From a virus: a DNA stretch of 64,000 nt. The notes beneath the pieces were generated by a model, which saw only the letters and a program-made list of their open reading frames with translations, did no database searches and was not told where the DNA came from. Of this stretch, positions 56,816-64,000 are shown piece by piece. Position numbers and translations under genes: made by a program. The stretch spans positions 1 through 64,000 of IMG/VR virus record IMGVR_UViG_3300002144_000072; one strand, written 5' to 3'. Numbering within the stretch: the first letter of the stretch is position 1; the number at the start of each line of letters is the position of its first letter.

Positions 56816-57172
56816 TTAAACTATACGAGCAGCAGCGTCTTCTCGCTGTTGTTCGAGTGTTAAATATTCTTCTTCTGTTAAACTAGTTGTAATACCCAAT
56901 GCTTTTTGTCTAATATGACGTAGCACTTTCCAGTCTGTACTGTTTAAATATTCTCGTTCTGTGCCGTTTGCTAGCTCAGTTTCTTTCTGTGCAGTTATTT
57001 CAGACGACATCAGTAAAACACTATTTGATGCAACATCAAAATAGTGCGTTTGACCTTCTATACTAGTATACTCTTCATCAGTGATCGGTGAAACTGTCAC
57101 TGTTGCAGGAACCGACGGTTCGTAGTTTAATATACTAATTACTGTGTTATTTTCTATACATACGTAGTGCAT
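56816..57172 (-). CDS. Tail-fibre assembly (Tfa-like) protein
   Basis: A 118-residue protein starting at the ATG at 57172 (TTGGAG upstream). The C-terminus has REYLNSTDWKVLRHIRQKAL followed by TSLTEEEYLTLEQQRE, matching the REFLNSTDWKVLRHRDQ.. pattern of Tfa/gp38-like fibre chaperones. It lies directly after the 757-residue fibre gene, the usual place for the chaperone. A TTG start at 57184 is possible but unlikely. Confidence 0.65.
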   Translation of the reverse strand: MHYVCIENNTVISILNYEPSVPATVTVSPITDEEYTSIEGQTHYFDVASNSVLLMSSEITAQKETELANGTEREYLNSTDWKVLRHIRQKALGITTSLTEEEYLTLEQQREDAAARIV

Positions 57173-57174
57173 TA

Positions 57175-59448
57175 TTAGCTCCAAATTGCCATGTAGTTTG
57201 CCGCTGGTGTAGAGCGTTGTTCGGTGTTCTGTACATAAACTCTAACCCTATCTGCTAGTTGACTCCAGGTACAACGTAGCGAGTCGTTGCCATCAACTCC
57301 GCCTGCATAATGTATCACTGCAATCGACGGAACAAATGCTACTAGGTTGCCCATTGTTTTGCCGGCCGGTGGAAAAACGTCAAAATAGTTAGCACCGTTA
57401 TTAAACGAGCCAACTTGATTAGTGAATCCTGTTGTGCTGTAAACAGTATTGCCGTATGTAAATGTATACTGTGGTAGTCGACCGTCAACATATGTTTTAG
57501 TAGCAGCATGGTTAGCAGCAGTAGGTGCTCCAACTAGTGTTAAATACCCTGACATTGTTCCGCCAGCTAACGGAACTTTTGTAGTGTCAGATGCTGTCAC
57601 AGTTATGTCAGCACTTCCGTTAAAGCTAACTCCGTTGATACTTCTAGCAGTTTGTAATGTTGTTGCTGTTGTAGCATTACCACTAACATTACCAGTTAAA
57701 CTTGCAGTGATAGTACCTGCTACAAAATTACCACTACTGTCTCTAGCAACTACTTTACTTGCTGTGTTTGCTGAAGTAGCATCAACTGAAATTGTGACTC
57801 CGACTGTTGAACTAAACGAATCAACACTACCGCTAGTAGAAGTGTTAATCATATTAACATAACTACCCTTGGTTAACTGTTCAAGTGTTAACGATTCCCA
57901 AGATGGGCCACTAGCCCTTGCTCGTAGTACATAGTTGTCTGCTCCTAATCCTAGCATCGATGTTGTACCGGCTGCTGTCTGATAAGGTATTGCACCTAGG
58001 CCGCCGCCTACAATGTTAGTTGCAGTTGTTGCCAGTGTCGATGTATCAGCATTTCCAACTAAGCTGTTAGCATAGATGTTGTTAAACTTATATCCTACGA
58101 TACCTAAGTTTGTTGTATTGTCTCCAATAATTGCAGGAGCACTTGGGCCGCCTAACGATAAGGAAGTTGCAGAATCTACAAACGAAATATCAGGACCAGT
58201 TGACCCCATATCAAAATTCAATGTACCGGTTTGCGATCTAATAGTAGGAATTGACGAATCAACTTGTAATCTAAGTTGTCCTGAGCTACCTATGCTAATT
58301 CCGCTGTCTGCAACTGATACATCAATTAATGTACCTACTCGTTGTAAACTAGATACTGTGACTGTAGAATTGAGTGTTGTTCCGGTAATTGTGCTTGCTG
58401 CTGCTGGAACTGTTATATCACTAGTTCCGTTAAAACTTACCCCATTGATAGATCTAGTTGTTTCTAGTTGTGATGCACTAAATGCATTTCCACTTAGTGT
58501 TGCGCCAACAAAGTTAGTAGCCCGTACTTCATTAAATGTAGATACGCCGCTGTCTGCTGTCACATTCCCTGATAAGTTTCCTGAGAATGATGCAGTAATT
58601 AATCCTGCAGAAAAGCCGCCTTGAGCATTACGTGCAACGAGCTTGCCTATTACATTCGAGGATGTAGCATCAACTGACCACGTTTGTTGAGTAGTACCAT
58701 CAAAATTACTTCCAGTAATATAATCACCCTTTATAAGTGAATTAGTTGTGGATGCTCTAATTGTTATATTTTGTTGACCATCAAATGCAACATTGTTGAT
58801 AAACCGGCTATTTGTTAATTTTTCAGCGCTAGCTGCACTACCAGTCACATCGCCGTTAATCTTTTTACCGTCAGCAAGGTTAATACCTGCAATTAAATTA
58901 TTACTAATACCTAAAATTGAAAATGCAGGATTGATTGTAAATGCTTCTGCTGTTATAACAGCAACCGCAGTATCGTTGGTTTCTATAATTATAACTGGCT
59001 TAGGATTTCCTAGATAGTCATCAACTGATGCTGACCTAGCTCTAGTATTACCGAATCCGTCAACTGCTTCTGGACCAATAAATCTCCACTCAGTTCCTGT
59101 CCACACATTTAGTGTATTAACAGGAGTCTTCAACCATAATGCGCCCGGTTTTGGATCTGTTAACGGTATATCAGATAATGCTGCGGATCCAACAATCGCC
59201 CAACTAGTACCATCATATACATTAAGCACTCCGTTGGCTGAATCAAACCATAGCTGACCTTGCATCGGCCGGGACGGAGCAGATTCGTTAGCGAAGTTTT
59301 CTAATAGGTATACAAAATTTTCATTTTGCGTTTCGCCGTATCCTACATAGTTTCTGCCTACAAGGCCGAGACTAGTTGAGGTATTAATAGTTCCATCTTC
59401 AAGAACTATTAATTGTTCTCCGCTGTATTTGTTAATTATATAGGCCAT
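57175..59448 (-). CDS. Long tail-fibre protein, N-module family
   Basis: A 757-residue protein, the longest fibre here. The N-terminal module (GLVGRNYVGYGETQNENFVY, then GQLWFDSANGVLNVYDGTSW) is shared with three other genes. The shaft has many SxNGVSFNGTxDITV-type repeats (RSINGVSFNGTSDITV, RSINGVSFNGSADITV). The C-terminal 100 residues (TKTYVDGRLPQYTFTYGNTV...) look like a distinct tip. Probably receptor-contacting. AGGAG site. Confidence 0.65.
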   Translation of the reverse strand: MAYIINKYSGEQLIVLEDGTINTSTSLGLVGRNYVGYGETQNENFVYLLENFANESAPSRPMQGQLWFDSANGVLNVYDGTSWAIVGSAALSDIPLTDPKPGALWLKTPVNTLNVWTGTEWRFIGPEAVDGFGNTRARSASVDDYLGNPKPVIIIETNDTAVAVITAEAFTINPAFSILGISNNLIAGINLADGKKINGDVTGSAASAEKLTNSRFINNVAFDGQQNITIRASTTNSLIKGDYITGSNFDGTTQQTWSVDATSSNVIGKLVARNAQGGFSAGLITASFSGNLSGNVTADSGVSTFNEVRATNFVGATLSGNAFSASQLETTRSINGVSFNGTSDITVPAAASTITGTTLNSTVTVSSLQRVGTLIDVSVADSGISIGSSGQLRLQVDSSIPTIRSQTGTLNFDMGSTGPDISFVDSATSLSLGGPSAPAIIGDNTTNLGIVGYKFNNIYANSLVGNADTSTLATTATNIVGGGLGAIPYQTAAGTTSMLGLGADNYVLRARASGPSWESLTLEQLTKGSYVNMINTSTSGSVDSFSSTVGVTISVDATSANTASKVVARDSSGNFVAGTITASLTGNVSGNATTATTLQTARSINGVSFNGSADITVTASDTTKVPLAGGTMSGYLTLVGAPTAANHAATKTYVDGRLPQYTFTYGNTVYSTTGFTNQVGSFNNGANYFDVFPPAGKTMGNLVAFVPSIAVIHYAGGVDGNDSLRCTWSQLADRVRVYVQNTEQRSTPAANYMAIWS

Positions 59449-59468
59449 CTATGCCGCTCCTGAATTCA

Positions 59469-61298
59469 TTATGCTGGTAAAATTATATCGCTATCATGTT
59501 GCCAATATCTAGATCCTGCAAGACCTGCTATTGAAAACTGTTTAACAATTCTCGTGGTCGATACCGACTGCCCTGGAATAGTAGCTGTTGGGAACGAGAT
59601 ATTAGTGACTGCCGGAGCAGTTGCGCCGCCTAGGTTTGTTAAGAACTGTGCCGTTGACTGTGATGGAGGTAAAGAGTTAATAGCTAAGTTTACGCTTGAA
59701 TTACTAATCAAATTACACAACACTCTTGCAACAGTTCCTGTTCTAAACTCTGTAGGGGGAGCAAGATTATTTAAAATATTTGCAATAATGTATGTGTTTG
59801 GTTTACCGTCTGATAAATCAATACTGAATACTAAAGGTCTGCTTTCTATACGATTGTCAGTATATTCTTTTGTTGCTGCATCTTGTTCAGCTGCAGGATC
59901 TGCAAGACCTGTAATTTTCGGACTACCAATTAGTGCAACATTGCCAGCACCGTCTGGTGCTAACTCAATGTCTAAATCGCTAGACAATGTAGAAATCCTG
60001 TTATCTGCTAATCTCAAATAAGCAGGATCTAAGGCACCACCTGGGCCAACGTTAACCACAGTTTGCTTACCAAAAGACGTCACACCCGGAATACTAGTAA
60101 TTGCAGAACCTAAACTATTTCCGTTAATAACTAATGTATCTCCGATATATAGTGCTTTTCCCGATGCTAAATTTATTGTTTCTGAAATATCTAGCCAATT
60201 GTCTGATGTAGAATAAGCAATTGTTTTATCAGTGGCGCCTTTGATTGTAAGGCCTGCGCCGTTTGCGGTGTCATCAGTTGGAGATGCTACGTTAGCAATA
60301 ATGATATTAGTATCTTCAACAGTTAGTGTTTCGGTATTAAGTACCGTCTGTGTTCCCTCAACAGTTAAGTTGCCTATAACTGTTAAATCGCCGCCGATAG
60401 TGGTCACACTATCAGTAAAGCCATCATATATATCAACTGTTCTATTAACTGCACTAATAGAAATAGCATCTTCTTGATCGATACCTTTTCTAACGTTTAG
60501 TACTAATTTTTTATCAGTTGATGCATTAGACATGTAAACATCACCTGCCGTCACATACAAGTTTAACTGACCTGCACTACCTACAACTAGACCAAGGTCT
60601 GTAGTAATACGTAGTTGGCCCTCAAGAGCATTTGACGTATCTCTTCGAATATAAATTGTTGCTGCGGCGCCACCTAACTGCTCTGCATTGGTACAGGTCA
60701 CATCAAACTTAATTCCTGCTAATGTACCAGCATTAAATCCTGGTCCAATGCTTCCACTGTATCCAATGATGTCATTTTTAGGTGTAAAACTATCTTTAGC
60801 AAATATTCCTAGTAGGATACCGTTATTATAAAGATATGTGACTACTCGAGTTTGGTTAAGTGTATCAAGAATACTATCTACCTTTAGTCCGCTTAATCCT
60901 TGTGTATTTGAATAAGCAGGACCAATCAAGATCGGAGTAGTACCGTCAAAGAAATATAGCTGGCCGCCTACGTCGTCCCACCACAAATCTCCAATTGCCA
61001 ATGTACTAGGCTGTGTGTTTGAAATTGTAGCAGAACTTACAGGAATAAAACTACTGCCGTTATAGACCTTTAGTTTTAACTCGCTGGTATCATACCAAAT
61101 TTGACCTTTGATAGGATGTGTCGGAGCTGACGTACTAGAAAAGTTTTCTAGTAGCTTGATTAAATTCTCATTAAATGCTTCGCCGAATCCGCTGTAATTT
61201 TTACCAATAAGAGTAAGGTCAGTGGATAAATTATCTACTTGACCGTCTGCTACCGTTGCTACAATAGTTCCGTCTGTCTTGTTTATTTGATATGCCAT
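59469..61298 (-). CDS. Long tail-fibre protein, N-module family
   Basis: A 609-residue protein with the shared N-module (LIGKNYSGFGEAFNENLIKL, then GQIWYDTSELKLKVYNGSSF), a shaft of beta repeats, and an Ile/Ser/Pro-rich C-terminus (IAGLAGSRYWQHDSDIILPA). The C-terminus is unlike those of its paralogues. Structural. Confidence 0.65.
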   Translation of the reverse strand: MAYQINKTDGTIVATVADGQVDNLSTDLTLIGKNYSGFGEAFNENLIKLLENFSSTSAPTHPIKGQIWYDTSELKLKVYNGSSFIPVSSATISNTQPSTLAIGDLWWDDVGGQLYFFDGTTPILIGPAYSNTQGLSGLKVDSILDTLNQTRVVTYLYNNGILLGIFAKDSFTPKNDIIGYSGSIGPGFNAGTLAGIKFDVTCTNAEQLGGAAATIYIRRDTSNALEGQLRITTDLGLVVGSAGQLNLYVTAGDVYMSNASTDKKLVLNVRKGIDQEDAISISAVNRTVDIYDGFTDSVTTIGGDLTVIGNLTVEGTQTVLNTETLTVEDTNIIIANVASPTDDTANGAGLTIKGATDKTIAYSTSDNWLDISETINLASGKALYIGDTLVINGNSLGSAITSIPGVTSFGKQTVVNVGPGGALDPAYLRLADNRISTLSSDLDIELAPDGAGNVALIGSPKITGLADPAAEQDAATKEYTDNRIESRPLVFSIDLSDGKPNTYIIANILNNLAPPTEFRTGTVARVLCNLISNSSVNLAINSLPPSQSTAQFLTNLGGATAPAVTNISFPTATIPGQSVSTTRIVKQFSIAGLAGSRYWQHDSDIILPA

Positions 61299-61314
61299 AT
61301 TTCCATCGACCTAA

Positions 61315-63426
61315 TTAGAATGCGGGTGGTCCAGATCTAATGATATAATTAATCGTTAGATATGGGTTCATAATACCAACAGCAGTGCTTAATGTTGTTC
61401 CTGAAGGCTTTTTAATTCCTCCAGAATCTTTCAGATACTGTGCCTGACCCGGAGCAGTAGGACCTAGTCCTGTCACTGCGTCTGGATCAATTGTTGTTGT
61501 GACTGCTACTGCTGCGTAGTCTTGTCTTGCAGAACTTAATGAGTGACTATGTTCTGGAAGATTTGCTAGTGTTAGTGTAGTCGAGCTCTGTCCTGCATCA
61601 CCACCTAGTGTTTGGGCTTTGATGTCTGGAACTCGACTTGCCGTGCCGCCACCGGCATCGACATAGCCACCTGATGCAATAGGAACAGTTCCAGCATTAT
61701 CCATGTTATCACGTCCCAGTGGAAATCTTCCTCTAAGATCTGGTAATCTAAACGTACCTACACCTACAAGTGCAGTTATTCCGTTGTATGCTGTTCCGAT
61801 TGTATCATATAAAGAGGAATACTTTGTTCTTTCTACTTCGGATCCGTCGCAGAATAAAAACCCGTAAGGTGCAGATGATCCTGCATACGGAAGTATAGCT
61901 CCCATTGGAATTCCTAAGTCTCCAACAAATGTGTCTCTTGTTTGTTTTAATAGACCTGAGGAAGTTGACGCCGCTTCGCTAGCTCTATAAGTTAGAATAA
62001 AGTCTGAAGTTTTAGATACGTTAGGAAACGGAGTGTCTTTTCCAGAAATAATATTAGCTGTAAGAGACGTGTTGAATACTTTTGTATAGCTACCTACTTG
62101 TCCGTCAAACTGTACTGCAGGAGAAATAACATCTCCTGATAGCTGAAAACTTGTGACATTGCGTAAGCTAGTAGCTGTATTAGAATTTCCGCTGATGTTG
62201 CCTTCTAGCACACCTTGAATAGTGTCAGCAATAATAGTTTTTGCTCTAACAGTATCCCAGCGTTTTAAACTTGTTCCTAGATCATAAGTGTCGGTAGTTT
62301 TAGGCTGAATGTTGTTGACCTGCAATGTACCAGTTATGTCGGCGCCGTCACCAACTAATAGATTCTTTGTTATCGATGCGCCACCTGCTGTTCGAATACT
62401 ACCGTTATTAAGATTAGTGCTAGAAGTGGTACTAGTGACAATAACTGCACCAGTTAATGTAATATTACCATCTATGTCTAATGTTTCAGTTGGATCTGCT
62501 TTGTTGATACCAATTCTATTATCAACAACTTTCAAAACAGTTGACGGAATGCCATTTCTGTTTGTCTGAATATCAATCGAACTACCTGCTGCAGAGTTGT
62601 AAATTTTAGCAGCAGTAGTTGTATTAGAAATATTAAATGTTCCGTCAACTCCTAGGGTAATACCATTGTTATTCCTAACGTTAAATCCGTAGTCAGTTGT
62701 ATTGATAACATCGGATCTTAAAAATTTACCGGCAGCAACAGCAACACCTGCAACATTCAGTGCGTCTGAATTTTTTGCTGTGCCATATAGTGTTGGCAAA
62801 AAGCCGCCAACAAATTCTGCAATTTCAGTACCAGTTGCTGGGGATGAAACGTTAATGCCGGATCTAATGATATCAAATCCGGAAATTAAAACTTTAGGCG
62901 TAAAGCTGTCTTTTGAGAAAACAATTATAGGAATGTCTGCAATATAAAATGTTAAAATATATTTTGTTAAGTTGTCAGAGTCAGCAATGCTTTCGACCAC
63001 TGGGCCGTATCGCAGACCGTCAACTGAACTTTCACTCGGACCAACTAATAACCATCGAGTTCCGGTAAAAATACGCAGTTGTTGATTAGTAGTATCAACC
63101 CATAACTCTCCAACTTTACTATCAGACACTGCTGGTTCTGATGGGCCTTTTTGGATACCCGATGCTGCTTTCCATGCAGTATTGTCCCATAGCATTAGTA
63201 CGCCGTTCGTACTGTCATACCAGATTTGACCTTCGATAGGATTAATTGGTTGAGTTGAGCTAGCAAAATTTTCCAATAATGCTAAAAAGTTTTCTGCAAT
63301 AATTTGACCATAACCTGTGACATTTCTGCCAGGAAATGTTAAACTTGTATCTGTACTCGAAGTATTATCAAATACAGTAATTGGAGTTTTATTATCGCTG
63401 TCTGTAAAATTAACGGTATATGGCAT
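61315..63426 (-). CDS. Tail-fibre protein with phage tail-collar domain (gp12-like end)
   Basis: A 703-residue protein. It has the shared N-module (TGYGQIIAENFLALLENFAS, then GQIWYDSTNGVLMLWDNTAW) and a C-terminal tail-collar domain like T4 gp12: AILPYAGSSAPYGFLFCDGS, then GTFRLPDLRGRFPLGRDN, LANLPEHSHS and NPYLTINYIIR. T4 gp12 short tail fibres bind lipopolysaccharide with this type of domain. GGAGG site. Confidence 0.75.
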   Translation of the reverse strand: MPYTVNFTDSDNKTPITVFDNTSSTDTSLTFPGRNVTGYGQIIAENFLALLENFASSTQPINPIEGQIWYDSTNGVLMLWDNTAWKAASGIQKGPSEPAVSDSKVGELWVDTTNQQLRIFTGTRWLLVGPSESSVDGLRYGPVVESIADSDNLTKYILTFYIADIPIIVFSKDSFTPKVLISGFDIIRSGINVSSPATGTEIAEFVGGFLPTLYGTAKNSDALNVAGVAVAAGKFLRSDVINTTDYGFNVRNNNGITLGVDGTFNISNTTTAAKIYNSAAGSSIDIQTNRNGIPSTVLKVVDNRIGINKADPTETLDIDGNITLTGAVIVTSTTSSTNLNNGSIRTAGGASITKNLLVGDGADITGTLQVNNIQPKTTDTYDLGTSLKRWDTVRAKTIIADTIQGVLEGNISGNSNTATSLRNVTSFQLSGDVISPAVQFDGQVGSYTKVFNTSLTANIISGKDTPFPNVSKTSDFILTYRASEAASTSSGLLKQTRDTFVGDLGIPMGAILPYAGSSAPYGFLFCDGSEVERTKYSSLYDTIGTAYNGITALVGVGTFRLPDLRGRFPLGRDNMDNAGTVPIASGGYVDAGGGTASRVPDIKAQTLGGDAGQSSTTLTLANLPEHSHSLSSARQDYAAVAVTTTIDPDAVTGLGPTAPGQAQYLKDSGGIKKPSGTTLSTAVGIMNPYLTINYIIRSGPPAF

Positions 63427-63429
63427 CTA

Positions 63430-64000
63430 TTAAACCTCCGTGAAACCAGTTAAGCTCTGTACACGGATTGTGTAATCGATCTGTAGTAATCTGTTCAATG
63501 ACTTTTGCACAGGGTGGAAAATAACGTGAGTTAATAGTTTGCCTGTTCCATTGGGATTATAACCTACTAAGCCTAATTCATCAAAAACAAAGTTTCCATT
63601 CATATCGACAGAGTTGTCAAACGCCTGTTGATCAAGTGGCTCACCGTAATCTAACAAACAACTAATTAAGATGTCACTATATGTTGCACCACTAATATGA
63701 CGTATTTCCATTTTATTTCGAATAGGATCTACGTTTTCAATTGCGTTTTGATCTACAACTTTTGTATATGTTTGATTATATAAACTAGAATTTATACCCA
63801 CGGTGTTTGGAGTTAGATATGTAATTAATCCAGTAGGATCAACAATTGTACCTCCTGTACCAAACGCCATTTGATAAACAGTGCCTTGCCCTTGATTACT
63901 CAAGCTCTGCACCATTGCTACGCTCATGTTTTCATAATGAATTGCATTACGTTTGTCGATGTAAATTTCTTTAGATTCCGGATCAAATATTTTAATATGC
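63430..64000 (-). CDS. Conserved virion protein, 5' end outside the window
   Basis: The frame is open to the window edge beyond the internal ATG at 63927; the upstream codons read HIKIFDPESKEIYIDKRNAI, then HYENMSVAMV, a normal-looking continuation, so the ATG at 63927 is unlikely to be the start. The visible part has 189 residues with YQMAFGTGGTIVDPTGLITY, NKMEIRHISGATYSDILISC and LLDYGEP. It precedes the fibre operon and is probably a baseplate or fibre-network protein. Confidence 0.65.
   Translation of the reverse strand, partial: HIKIFDPESKEIYIDKRNAIHYENMSVAMVQSLSNQGQGTVYQMAFGTGGTIVDPTGLITYLTPNTVGINSSLYNQTYTKVVDQNAIENVDPIRNKMEIRHISGATYSDILISCLLDYGEPLDQQAFDNSVDMNGNFVFDELGLVGYNPNGTGKLLTHVIFHPVQKSLNRLLQIDYTIRVQSLTGFTEV

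Noticed and set aside
58076-58624. 182-codon plus-strand open frame inside the fibre region
   Set aside because: Antisense of the 757-residue fibre; no ribosome site and no domain.

Overview
This window is part of the genome of a large T4-like myovirus (exo-T4 type, aquatic). The T4-type replication core is recognisable: family B DNA polymerase gp43, sliding clamp gp45, clamp-loader large subunit gp44, RNase H-type 5' nuclease, a gp31/GroES-like co-chaperonin, PhoH and a DsbA-like protein. Around it lie many small, tightly overlapping genes (ATGA and TAATG junctions) of the kind seen in marine T4-like phages. The host should be Gram-negative, because there is a two-component spanin with an outer-membrane lipoprotein. 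I cannot name the host species. The sequence is AT-rich and no stretch over 300 bp lacks a gene. I saw no tRNA gene, CRISPR array or insertion sequence.

Layout. (1) 1-4972, + strand: fibre or baseplate-like structural genes, including an adhesin with nine YadA-head-type repeats and an 821-residue protein with putative-Ig repeats. (2) 4962-10381, +: an early metabolic and replication operon holding a DnaE-like fragment, GroES-like protein, MazG-like NTP pyrophosphohydrolase, HxGH nucleotidyltransferase, gp44, a 7Fe ferredoxin and dCMP deaminase. (3) 10378-11118, -: phoH. (4) 11265-14499, +: two unknown genes, then a lysis cassette (GH19 endolysin, overlapping Rz/Rz1-type spanins, candidate holin) ended by a terminator. 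(5) 14578-18909, +: a proteostasis operon (DnaJ-like, peptide deformylase, ClpA-like) and an unknown gene. (6) 18914-25005, +: a late cluster whose proteins start with short acidic/hydrophobic N-termini resembling the T4 capsid-targeting sequence; it includes a nucleotidyltransferase and a second GH19 enzyme, and ends at a terminator. (7) 25096-44133, +: replication and DNA modification genes (DsbA-like, gp43, gp45, DpdA-like transglycosylase, glycosyltransferase, FolE, an MBD4-like DNA glycosylase, cupin, PRTase, HIT, QueE, methyltransferase, RNase H) mixed with conserved small unknowns. (8) 44113-52741, -: a glycan-type island (two SGNH-like proteins, a GT-like protein, a twitch radical SAM enzyme, four GT-A-like glycosyltransferases and an unknown). 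(9) 52738-64000, -: tail-fibre module with two paralogous adhesin-like proteins, four long fibres sharing one N-terminal module, a Tfa-like chaperone and a conserved virion protein running off the window.

How it works together. FolE, QueE and a TGT-like DpdA suggest that the phage makes a 7-deazaguanine precursor and inserts it into its DNA; QueD and QueC are not in this window. The MBD4-like glycosylase sits in the same gene block. The host-takeover side is rich in protein quality-control factors (GroES, DnaJ, deformylase, ClpA) and one electron carrier (FdxA).

Regulation is unusually readable. There are many consensus sigma70 promoters (TTGACA, 17-18 nt, TATAAT) and a set of NATAAATA late-type promoters. 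Two rho-independent terminators carry a promoter -35 box in their own loop region. Four start codons (dnaJ, queE, and the genes at 18914 and 42658) coincide with the predicted transcription start, implying leaderless mRNAs. Two late-type promoters lie inside hairpins that would enclose the ribosome binding site only in read-through RNA, the arrangement known from T4 genes e and soc. All functional calls rest on reading motifs; no database search was run.
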